From Aphelidium insulamus (taxonomy: Eukaryota > Aphelidiomycota > Aphelidea > Aphelidiaceae): a stretch of 64,000 bases of DNA. The notes under the pieces were generated by a model. It saw nothing but the letters and a program-made list of their open reading frames with translations, searched no databases and was not told where the DNA came from. Both the position numbers and the translations under genes were made by a program. Shown here in pieces: positions 34,482 to 44,647 of the stretch (position 1 is the first letter of the stretch; every line of letters begins with the position of its first letter). The DNA lies in the NCBI GenBank assembly GCA_036784855.1, contig JAZDSV010000026.1, positions 155,086 through 219,085 of the forward strand, given 5' to 3'.

Positions 34482-36149
34482 ATGCTTGATGACAACGACA
34501 AGTTGAGCACGCGGACGTCTGTGCAGCAGGTACAGCCACGCGTTATATGTCCGTGTGTCTGTGTGTGTGTGTGTGTACTTGCCGGTGAAGTGCCTGTGCA
34601 ATGACCTTCCGCGCCATAGGCCGAGTGCTGCGATGCCGTTGCCAGCTGCTACGAGCCCTTCTTTGGCCACGCGCCTGTGTCCATTGATGCGTCGCTGTAC
34701 GCGGGCACTCTCTACTATTACTACTACGTACTCACGCTGGCGGCAGACTCGGGGACGACGTGGTGCTGGAGCGTGCCGAGCACATCAAATATCTGCGTCG
34801 CGGGTTGCATTCACTGCCGCATGCTTTCACATCGCTGGCCGCGTCCCGTCCCTGGCTGCTGTACTGGATAGTGCACGCGCTGGAACTACTCGGCGCCGAC
34901 CTCACCCCGACGGAGGCTCAGAGCGCCGTTGACACTATGGCCGCGTGTCAGTCGAGTGATGGCGGGTTTGGTGGCGGCTGTGGACAGGCAAGTGCATATG
35001 CGATCACTGCTACTTTACTTTTCAGATGGCGCATCTGGCCACCACTTATGCGGCCGTGTTGGCTCTGGCTACCGTGGGCACCAAGGAGGCGTATGCGTGC
35101 ATTAACCGCCAAACACTGTACCGCTTTCTGCTTAGCCTGAAGCAGCCGGACGGATCCTTTCGGATGCACCGTGACGGTGAAATCGATGTGAGGTTGGTGG
35201 TGCTATATGTCAATTATTTGTACACGTATCTACAGACATAATAATCAGACTACCAAATTTTAACTGATGCTGCAGAGGCGCGTATTGTGCCGTGGCAGTC
35301 GCCGTGATATGCAACATTGTGACACCGGATTTGACGCGCGACACTGCCAGCTTCATCGCCACCTGTCAGTCGTACGAGGGCGGATTTGGTGGCTGTGCCG
35401 GCAATGAAGCACATGGCGGCTACACGTTTTGTGCGGTGGCCGCGTTGAACTTGCTCAACAGTGTCAATTGCATCGATGCTACGCGTCTGCTGGTTCGTGC
35501 TATGTGTATAATAATTTTTCTCCTCATTGACACGCGCATAGTCGTGGACAAGCGGTCGTCAGATGGCGATGGAGGGCGGATTTCAAGGCCGCACAAACAA
35601 GCTGGTGGACGGCTGCTATTCATTCTGGCAGGCGGGAGTATTCGCCGTGCTGCAGACGGCACTGTCTGATGCCGGCCTGGAGCAGACACTTGATTGTGAC
35701 ATCTTTGACAGAGGTACATAGTACTTGACCATAATTCAATCTTATTAATGTTATCATGTTTCATTTAGGCGCGGTGCAGGCATATTTGCTGCTGTGCTGT
35801 CAGTCGTCGTTTGGCTGCGGTTTCACGGACAGACCCGGAAAGTAAGTCACAAATTTGTTAGTGTTGGAGTGGTTGTTGACACCCTGAAAGTGGACCGGAC
35901 TACTATCACACTTGCTACTGCCTCAGCGGGCTGTCTCTGGCGCAGCATTCATTGCATCTGGACGTCAATGTGGCTGACGTGGACTTGACTCATTTGAGCC
36001 AGCTGGGTGCCGCTAAAGACGACAGCACGGTAATCATTGGTGACAAGGGTAATGCCGTGCGGCCGATTCACCCGGCACTCAACCTATCTGTGCAAAAGGT
36101 GGTGCGCGCACTGGAGCACTTTCGCGCTCTTGAGCCTGTTGATCAATAA
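34482..36149 (+). CDS. FNTB: Protein farnesyltransferase beta subunit
   Basis: Eight exons, about 415 residues. The conserved start is YLRRGLHSLPHAFTSLAASR followed by PWLLYWIVHALELLG. The QxxDGGFGGG-type alpha/alpha-barrel repeats follow: CQSSDGGFGGG, LKQPDGSFRMHRDGEIDVR, CQSYEGGFGGCAGNEAHGGY and EGGFQGRTNKLVDGCYSFWQ. The zinc ligands are present: Asp and Cys in VDGCYSF and His in YYHTCYCLSGLS. A 50-bp intron must be removed (IDAS-LLGDD) to keep the frame. With the alpha subunit it farnesylates CaaX proteins in the cytosol; the INPP5E-like protein in this window ends in a suitable CTVS. The AATAAA poly(A) signal overlaps the stop codon (CAATAAAG). Confidence 0.95.
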
Positions 36150-36855
36150 AGCGTTGTGGAGTTGTGACTAGTCAATCTCGGTGACGGAAGCAGTGCGATG
36201 TAGCGATGACTGCATAAGTAAGCCGACTCTCATAGAAGGAAATATTTTAGTACAATGTAAGTTTTAATTTGGCAATCCAGTGCCACACATGGGCAGATGG
36301 ATTTCTTGACAAGCATTGATTATTAGTTACATTTTCATACAGATATCGTCAATCCGCATTGGTCTAGTGGCTAGGATTCCTCGCTTTCACCGAGGCGGCC
36401 GGGGTTCAATTCCCCGATGCGGAATATTTTTGCCAATTTATGTTTTTCCTGTCTGTTTTTCATGCATTCAGAATGTGAGAATGTGTACATAAAATTCAGA
36501 ATGCGTAAATAAAAGATGCAATTTTCCAAAACCATGAACCTCATCGCACCGTTACATTTAACAAAAAGGCCAACCTAACAGCCCTTACTACATAATATAC
36601 CTATACTTACTATTAAATACAAATTCCACATCCACTTGCATATTATGTTAACACCGACCTTGTATATCGAGGTTGTTTGTTTGCTGACAGCAAGGCCGTC
36701 AACAACATCAGGTCGGCCGAGTTCGAAAGTGCTTTTGCTCTGCGCCCACGCAACAGTTGCCTAGCGCCTGTCCACTGCCCTTCTTATCCCTGATATAGCC
36801 GCGCTCATTGCACTCTATACACATCGCGTATACATACACACAGATATACTACAGT
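36150..36855. other. Intergenic region with tRNA-Glu(TTC) and RFX promoter
   Basis: Apart from the tRNA at 36353-36424, no gene is seen. The last 200 bp before ATG 36856 should hold the promoter of the RFX gene. Confidence 0.5.
36353..36424 (+). tRNA. tRNA-Glu (anticodon TTC)
   Basis: A 72-nt cloverleaf with acceptor TCCGCAT/ATGCGGA, anticodon loop CTTTCAC (anticodon TTC) and T arm CGGGGTTCAATTCCCCG. A TATTTTT terminator follows. It is identical to the minus-strand tRNA-Glu(CTC) except at the wobble base and one compensated anticodon-stem pair (C-G in place of T-A). Confidence 0.95.
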
Positions 36856-39104
36856 ATGTTTGCCACGACGTCTGCGCACATGGACGATCCATCATATCAG
36901 CCGCCACACGGTGAACTGGATGACACACTCGGCCGCCACCACGAAGAGGAATCACCGCCGCAGCACAGCTACCACGACGATAATGGCCCCAGCAACTCGC
37001 TGCACGCAATGGATTCTGGCGCCGACACTTCCACCGCCGCCGTCGACCACCAGTCGTCACAGTATAACAGTGTGGCGCAGCACGGACTGTCCGCGCAAGA
37101 AGAGCAAATGTTTGCCGCAGACGCCGTCTCCGCCGCAGAGCACGGCCAAAACAGTGGCGACAAGTCTTCGGATGACAGATCATTTGATACTGGCGGCAGC
37201 AGTTCCATCCTGGGCAACAGCGGCGGCAACACCAACAGTGTCAACAACAAGAACGCCCGGTTCGCCGTGCAGTGGCTGCAGTCCTCGTTCGCGCCGTTTG
37301 ACGGGGCGCACATTGCCCGCGAGGTATTGTATCAGCAGTACTGCGACCACTGCATGCACCACGCCCGGCCACCCATGAACTCGGCGTCCTTTGGCAAGAT
37401 CATCCGCGCCGTGTTTCCGTGCATAGCCACTCGGCGTCTCGGCACGCGCGGCAACTCAAAGTGCGTATTAATATGTGTATTCATATGGACAATATGCAGT
37501 GTATCTAATGCGTGACAGGTACCACTATTACGGGATCAAGCCCACCGCGGAGAACACTGCCAACTTCAATGTGATCATCAAGGACGCGCCGCGCTCCACA
37601 AAGTTCAAGATCTGCCCCACAAGCGGCAACCCCATAATCTCGCCCCTGAAGCGCAATGTCGACCAGCAGCCGCGTCGCGTGGCGCCCAGTGAAGAGACGC
37701 TGAGCCAGCTGCTGCGTCTGCCGCCCGTTGATGCGGCCACGATGCCCATGGGCGTGGATGTGGAGCGGGTGCAAGAGTTTTTCCAGCTGTACCGCGTGCA
37801 CTGCCATGATGTGCTGTCCAGCGGTCTCCAGGGCCACTTTACCGAGGTACCCTTGTCGAATGTTTAAATGTGTAAACAGTTAAATTTATTCTGCAGTTTG
37901 GAGAGGCCATTATTTCTTTCTGGAAGGGGTTGTCCGAGGAGCTGTTCCAGGTGGTAGAGTGCCGTGAGACGTGTCGCGCAGTGTACGAATGGGACGCCGT
38001 GCTCTTCCAGTCCATGTTGACCGTGTTCCTCCCGGACATTCTCAGCCCGGGCGATAAATGTGCGTGATTGCACTACTTGTCTGTGTAGATTAGACGAATA
38101 ACGATTCCCTTGTAGTCATGATGAAGGAACTGCGCAACTTTACCAAGCAGCTGCCGGTGGTGCTGGCCGCGGCATTCGACGGCAGACACGAGGCGATGTT
38201 TGCGGAAAAGTCTCGCGTGGCGCACGATTTCAACAAGATTGTCAAGCAGTACTATCACTTGAACCAGTTGGCGCTGAATGCCGACCACGTGGCCACACAG
38301 CACGCCGTAATGGACAGTATGATCGGCGTGTGGAGCGAGCTGGACTTTGACAGCATTCTGGCGCAGTCGGTGTACGTTTGCTCCAATGCCGGGGAGGCGC
38401 TGCGCCTTGTGCAGGAGAATGTGTACAGCAAGCTCGAGGCCAAGGCCAATGTGATGAAGTGGGCCGAGTGGATCTTTGCCGTCACGGAGGAGTTTCTTGG
38501 CGGGGTAGCCCAACTCCGTTTATGTTTATGATATCTAATCAATTATATAGGACATTCAGAGCTACGAAGAGTACACATATTTCGCACAACAATTCATTAT
38601 AAGGTGGCACTACATTGCCTCGCTGATCATGCGCGATATTGGCGAGCGAAGCAAAGAGTATTTCGGTGCGTGGCATTTTGTTAGCAGCCTCATAGTTATA
38701 AACCTCTAGTGCCATTCCACTATATTCGACTGTTTTGTGACGAGTACGTCAAGTATTTGATCGACTGCAAACTTGATGAGAAGCGTCGCCAGCTGGATAG
38801 TAGCAGTGCGATTGCCGCTGCTGATGTGTGGGGCGGCGGTGCGCACACGCAGGCTAGTGGCGGTCATTCGGGAGCGTTCGCAACCGATATTTTCAGCCAT
38901 CCGTTCGATGTGTCTGCCCACGACGCGCATCATTCGATATCCACGCACAGTGGCAACCACTCGCCGGCCATGTTTCAGTTCCAGTCGACTGGTCAGCATC
39001 AACAAGATGCAGTAGCGATGCCCCCCGTGTCAATTGCGACGATGATGGTGCGCATGTTGGAAATAAGGCCGGCGCCGATGTTCCAGTCGAGGCTGGTGGC
39101 GTGA
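36856..39104 (+). CDS. RFX-family winged-helix transcription factor
   Basis: ATG 36856. An acidic Ser/Asn/His-rich N terminus precedes the RFX DNA-binding domain: FAVQWLQSSFAPFDGAHIAR, SASFGKIIRAVFPCIATRRL, then GTRGNS-KYHYYGIKP across an intron. The domain binds X-box DNA (GTTGCC-type half-sites). The conserved central RFX region follows (VERVQEFFQLYRVHCHDVL, FWKGLSEELFQVVECRE, LRNFTKQLPVVLAAAFDGRH, RVAHDFNKIVKQYYHLNQLA). RFX proteins dimerise and control ciliary genes in animals and cell-cycle or DNA-damage genes in fungi. The frame given stops at 39104. A shift at the C6 run at 39021-39026 would add a more coding-like acidic tail (NCDDD, SPPKVVAS) ending at 39193, so the C terminus is uncertain. 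Confidence 0.93.
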
Positions 39105-39467
39105 AGGAAGTATCTGATTCGCCGCCAAAAGTAGTTGCCTCCACTGCGGATGAAGATTCCAGTGCAAATTGCGATGATGCCGACAAGAAGTAATACTGTA
39201 TTGTGTAGTTGTAGAGATAGGATACTAGCGAAAGCACTTATAAAACTTGTGATAGATGTTTCGTCATAAATATATTTCTATGTATGTAAGGAGAAGGAGA
39301 AGCAGGAGCGAGAAAGTGTACAAAATAGTGTGGTTAAGCAAGCTACAGGCTCATTGAAACAGCTTTGCCGTCAATCAGGGGTGCGCCACATTTTCCCGGC
39401 GCCACATTTTCGGATTGTAATACTTATCACATACTAATCTTTTTCGGCCTTATTCGTGAACAATACA

Positions 39468-40732
39468 ATGAAATTGGCCTTTATTGCATTAGTGTGCGCC
39501 GCGGTCTGTTTAGCACCGGCAATAGTGTATGTCGCGTTTGTTCACATGCTGTGCTATGGCTAACCATAACGATAATTAGTGACGCCAAGTGGAGCTGGCC
39601 AAAGATTGCGTTTCCGGCATGGCGCATACCGTTTCGTGCCCGATGGTTCGGTGTGAAGAATCAGGTATTCATCCCTGGTCGGGATGCAATGCTTTATTTC
39701 TGCTTCAATCGGTATGTGCGTGTAGATTCTGTGGATATAGTTGTCGACTACATATTAACCTATTTTCACAGAGTATGGAGCGGCAAAACAATTGAACAGG
39801 TGCAAGAGTACAAGGTCAAGGTCGGCGTGTCTGGTACTCACCGCAAGATAACCGACGTGAAGTCCAAAATTCGACAATTGAATAGCGTGCCCGAAGTACT
39901 GGATGAAAAAGAGCAAGAGTCGCTCACCAAATACTTGAAGAAACCTCGATGCTATGCGCTGCAATTTACGGTACCCAAAGGCGTGGCCGAGTTTGATTCC
40001 GACACATTCTACATCAAGCTCTACAACCCGGCCAAAAAGTACTTCAACACGCTGTCTGTCGAGCATGGACTGAAGATTGGTCGTGTTGAAGATTCCGCGG
40101 AGCCCGTACTGGGTTTTGATAAAACTAAAGATGAAGATAACTTCTTTGACGCGCAACCTGCTTATGACGAAAACGCACCTCAACTCCCCGAGTACACTGG
40201 TCCACTGGAAGATCAGGACGGCGGCGGCCAAGAGGCGCAGCAGCAGGATAGTCAGCCAGCAGAAGATACGACAGCCAATGGCCCGAGTGTCAATCTCCAG
40301 ACTGCCGATGCGTGGACGCAAACCGACGACATGTCCGTGGTCACTGAACCAGAACATCAGGTGGAGGAAACCATTGAGATGCGGCAACAGCGCCTTCTCC
40401 AACTCCTGGAGGATCTACTGAAACGAGAGAAGGGAGATAAGGATTTGGAGACGATAAACAATGAGGCAGCTGAGGCTAGAGACACGATGGATCTCATCTT
40501 TGAAACTGGCTACCTCGATGACTACACGATAGACTGTCTTTCGCGCGCACCGTTTGAAGAATTTTCAAACTATTTGAAAAAACTCAGCAACAACAACAAC
40601 AATCTTGAAACTGGTGTATCACTAGCTATACCGTACATGAAGGCGCAGAAAATATTGTACCTTTGCGGTGACGAGGGCCACAGAAAGTTCCTGACAACTA
40701 TTGCCGATTTCAACCAAGGTCGGATACCTTAA
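39468..40732 (+). CDS. Secreted protein of unknown family
   Basis: ATG 39468 gives a signal peptide (MKLAFIALVCAAVCLAPAIV). A 54-bp intron and a 60-bp intron fit with intact frame (PAIV-DAKWSWPK and FNR-VWSGKT). The mature protein has an N-terminal globular region (AWRIPFRARWFGVKNQVFIP, LYNPAKKYFNTLSVEHGLKI), an acidic Gln/Asp/Glu-rich linker with PQLPEYTGPLEDQDGG, and a helical C terminus (RQQRLLQLLEDLLKREKGD, SNYLKKLSNNNNN). About 385 residues. No family is recognised. It is one of four predicted secreted unknowns in this window. Confidence 0.75.
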
Positions 40733-40932
40733 TCACAAGAAGCTATAACTAATAGAACTTATTTTGAGTGATTCAAGTGGCCACTGAGCTACTGAGTATG
40801 CTGGAACGGCGGCCCATGACCAGAGCTTGGTGCATGTGTGTGTGTGTGTGTGTGCGTGTGTGTGTGTGTGTTTGAGTGAGTCAATGAAGCACGTAAATAA
40901 CGGAAGAGAAAAGGGGTAAAGCACCCATCGCA
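40733..40932. repeat. Short intergenic region with (TG)n microsatellite
   Basis: A TG repeat at about 40833-40871, interrupted once by CG, precedes the Rrp40 start. No other feature is seen. Confidence 0.7.
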
Positions 40933-41835
40933 ATGACCACGGTGATTGCCGGGACGAGAATTCCACTGGCAGATCTGCGCGGTGGAGACGCGTCTTTGTC
41001 GGCGGCGGCGGCGGCAACAACAGCACCATATGATTCCACAATGCACCACAAGAGGCACCAGCCGCTTGTGCTAGGCCCCGGACTGTGCATGCCCGTATTC
41101 GGCAGCGGCGACGTCGTGTTTGCATTGAAGAGCGGGGTGCTGCGGCGGCAGTCTCCCTCCTCCACGCGGTTCTGGGTGGACAGCCATCAGAAACGGGTGA
41201 GTGAGCATAGTGTGTCAATATATACAATATTTAACGCGGCATTCAGTACGTGCCGGCAGCGCATGACGCGGTAATCGGCACGATTGTTGGACGCGCCAAC
41301 GAGCAGTACCGCGTGGATATAGGCAGTACGCATCCCGCCACGCTGGACTTCCTGGCATTCGAGAATGCCACCAAGCGCAACAGGCCGTCACTGCAGGTAT
41401 CTATCTTGATTATTATGTGTACAAGTATACATGGCTGAAAAGGTGTATATATGAAAAAGTGTATATATATATATATATATATATATTACCAACACTCACT
41501 ACGCACAAATGAAGAATGGCCAGCTGGTGTACGCGTATGTTACGGCGGCGGAGCGCGATATGGACGCCGAATTGGTGTGCGTGTCACCGGCCACCAACAA
41601 GGCCGACGGCTACGGGGAGTTGAAGGGCGGCTACATGCTCACCGTGTCGCTGTCACTGGCACGAGCACTGCTGGACCCGGCACACCCGGCACTGGTGGCG
41701 CTGGGCAAGCGGTTTCCATTCGAGATGGCTGTGGGCTATAATGGCCGTGTTTGGGTGAACAGTGAGAACGTTGTCAACACCGTGGCACTGATAAAGGCCA
41801 TCCGCCAGCTGGATGACGGTGCTGCCAAACATTAG
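40933..41835 (+). CDS. RRP40: Exosome complex subunit Rrp40/EXOSC3
   Basis: Three exons, ATG 40933. The order is an N-terminal domain (VLGPGLCMPVFGSGDVVFAL), an S1-like region (YVPAAHDAVIGTIVGRANEQ, YRVDIGSTHPATLDFLAFEN) and a KH-type end (NGQLVYAYVTAAERDMDAEL, VCVSPATNKADGYGEL, GKRFPFEMAVGYNGRVWVNS). These are typical of Rrp40, a cap subunit of the 3 prime to 5 prime RNA exosome in nucleus and cytoplasm. Exon 3 begins at the AG before AATGGCCAG, not at a nearby ATG. Intron 2 holds a (TA)n tract (about 41461-41487). Confidence 0.94.
41461..41487. repeat. Intronic (TA)n microsatellite, Rrp40
   Basis: About thirteen TA units in intron 2 of the Rrp40 gene. Confidence 0.85.
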
Positions 41836-42291
41836 AATTAGAATTTGATTAGCTGGCTGCAAAATAAGCATGATGCGTTGACATGCACGTGCTTAATTGG
41901 TGAATAGCTGAGTGTGATACTCACATTGATACATACCACTGATAATTGCGTGTATGCATGTATGGCGCGCTTGAGGTACAAATGATGACGTAGCGCCGAT
42001 TATTTTATGCCGTATCAATCGACCGGTACTTTGACAGACACTATGCAGGACGGCAGGAATGTGAGAAGGTGCCACGCATCATAGCCACACTTTGGAGGAA
42101 AGCGCCGCACTTTGTGGCCCTTTTCATGATACGTGTTGCTTGTGTGTGTCTCGCTGTGACAGTGACTTGAGACCGGCGCTCCTCTACACATTACGGTTCG
42201 CATAAATTTATATAAATTTATATATATATATATATATATATACATGCAAGAACACCCACAAGAACAAGTATTTAACTGCAATACACCACTG
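41836..42291. other. Convergent intergenic region
   Basis: Region between the stops of Rrp40 and C2CD5. It has a (TA)n tract at about 42219-42241. No gene is seen. Confidence 0.6.
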
Positions 42292-44614
42292 TTAGGATAC
42301 TATGGTTGACGGCACGGTGGGGACAACTTCCACCACGTCGCCGCTAACACTGACCAGTCCGTAGGCCTGATTCTTGACAGACTCGCGGAACACACCGCTT
42401 TCGAGTCGCCACCCGACAAGGCCATTGCCGCCGCGTGCCTGCACATGTGCCCGTGTCACCGCATGCACCTCCATCAGGAACCGGTGGATGAAGCGCGTGG
42501 ACTCGGTGTCGTCTTGTACCGCCACGGCGCCGGCACCACCAGGCAACTGGGCAGCCATTGCCAGATAGTTTGTGGCACTTGTGCCGTTTGCTGCCGCCAT
42601 CATCAGGGTCGGTTGAAACTCGGACGGGGATGAGGCGGTGGCCGCGTCGGCTGCTACTCCCGCCGTGTTACTGCCAGCGCCGCCACCACCCAAGATACTG
42701 GCAAGATTGGCGGCGATAAAGGCGGGTAATACGGGCGCGATGCTCTGTGCGGCGGCACTCAGTCCGCCCACCACGGCATTGGAGACACTACCACCACCGC
42801 CACCAGTAGAAAGTAGTTGACCTGTTTGCGCCGCCGCGGAACCACTGGTTGAGGCACCGCCACCAGCGCCAAAGTGGTGGCCAAACGCCGACAGCGAGTG
42901 CGCGTGCAGATTCAAGTCCTCCTTGACAAAGTGTAGGGACAGACGGCCCAGATGCTGGACGGTGCCGTGTCCCGGTACAAACGGCAGCGATGATATCAGA
43001 ACGGGGCGGACATGCGGAGGCGCCATGGCCAGCAGGGCCTGCTTGCCGTCGCCCTTGTTGCCGTCTGCCATGTCACATTAGACGGGAACAAAAATAATAA
43101 TGAGTTGCAACTTGCCGCTGGATGAGGGCGCCACAGGGCCATCCTGCTTGAACCAGTCGCTGTCGCAGCAAGTGTTCAAGGCGGTTAGCACCGAGCGCGC
43201 GACGGTGGCCACCAGCTGGATCTGAACGCTGGACTCGCGCACCAGATCCATTTTGGTAGTCACGCCGACAATCGCACTTGGTCTGCGGCGACCAGCCAAC
43301 GCAGTGCCGACCATACCGCACTGCGGCATGGGACAGTCGGCCAGACGCACTTGCGCGCGCAGATCGGCATATGTTTGGCGGAACAGTGTGGCCAGTTGTT
43401 CGGTGGGGTGGAGCAGCTGTTCGTCGATTGTGCCCTCGCGCACCGCCGTGACAAGTTCGACGTGTGTGTAGCATTGTGACTGTGCTGCTTGCTGCTGCTG
43501 CTGCAATTCACCCTGATTATTGCAGCCAGCGGGAGTGCGCGCGGTCAGCGGTGAATTAGGACGCGATGCTTCCATCACCGCTTCATTGACACTGTCCTCC
43601 ACCGTGTCCTTCATGATAATACTGGTGGTGCTCATCTCGGGCAGACCGACGGCCAGCATGCCGACGGGGTCTACCAATGCGGCCAGCATGTCTGCATCTG
43701 CTTCATCGTCCACTTGCACCGCCATGGATATGTGATTGCTTTGTGCCGTGTTGCTGTTGTAGACGCCGCCACTGTTCTGCTCATTGATCGCGGTCGCTGC
43801 CCGCTCGTCGCCGTCCGCCGACAGCTCGCCGTCGCCATAGCTGCTATTGGTGGTGCTGGAAGAGTCTGACGAGTCGTCGGCGTCATCTTCACCGCCCCAG
43901 CGCCCACCGTCACGGCGTCGACTATGTGTGCCACGCCGTCCTCGTCGTTGCCGTGGCGACGGCCGTTCGTTAACAAGGCGGGTGGCTGCAGCCGAACTGC
44001 GGTTCAGGGCCGATGCAGCATTCGGTGTGGGAGAAGCGGCTTGCACGGCTGACAATTCCGATGCCGAGCCGGCAGATGGGCGATGAACACCGCCGTCCAG
44101 ACTAATGTTGCTGGTGGAGTTGTGCACCGAGTGCTGGCGAACATGATTTGCCGGGGCATCCGGGACGGCGCCTGGCTGTGTGTTCTCGCTTGTCAGTGAC
44201 ATGGCTGCCAGCTGTGAGGCGTCTCCTAGCGATGCTGCGCCGCCGCTCTGGTGCAGGGTGGACTGGTTGACGGGCACGGGAATGGCTTGGGAGCGCAGCA
44301 GCTCCATGCGCCGCCTGTTGTCCTCACTTTGCGACACGGCCAACAGTTCTACACGCCGGTCAGTCGCGCTGCCCAGCTCAATTGTTCGCGCAATTTTCAG
44401 CGGTGGTGGCTGGGGCAGTGCCGCCAGAAACATGGCCGTTCCCGACGCCGTTGCCACAAGCAATCCGTCTCCTAATCATTGTCATCATCACTGTCATACA
44501 CATCCAACTATATAGATACATCCAACTATAGACATACATACATACACACACACACATACATAAAGTTAATACATACATCCAACTATAGACATACATACAT
44601 ACACATACACACAT

Positions 44615-44647
<33 letters not shown>

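Noticed and set aside
34700-34760. Apparent frame break in the farnesyltransferase beta gene
   Set aside because: A 50-bp intron starting GTACGCGGGC and ending GGCGGCAG restores the conserved N-terminal sequence.
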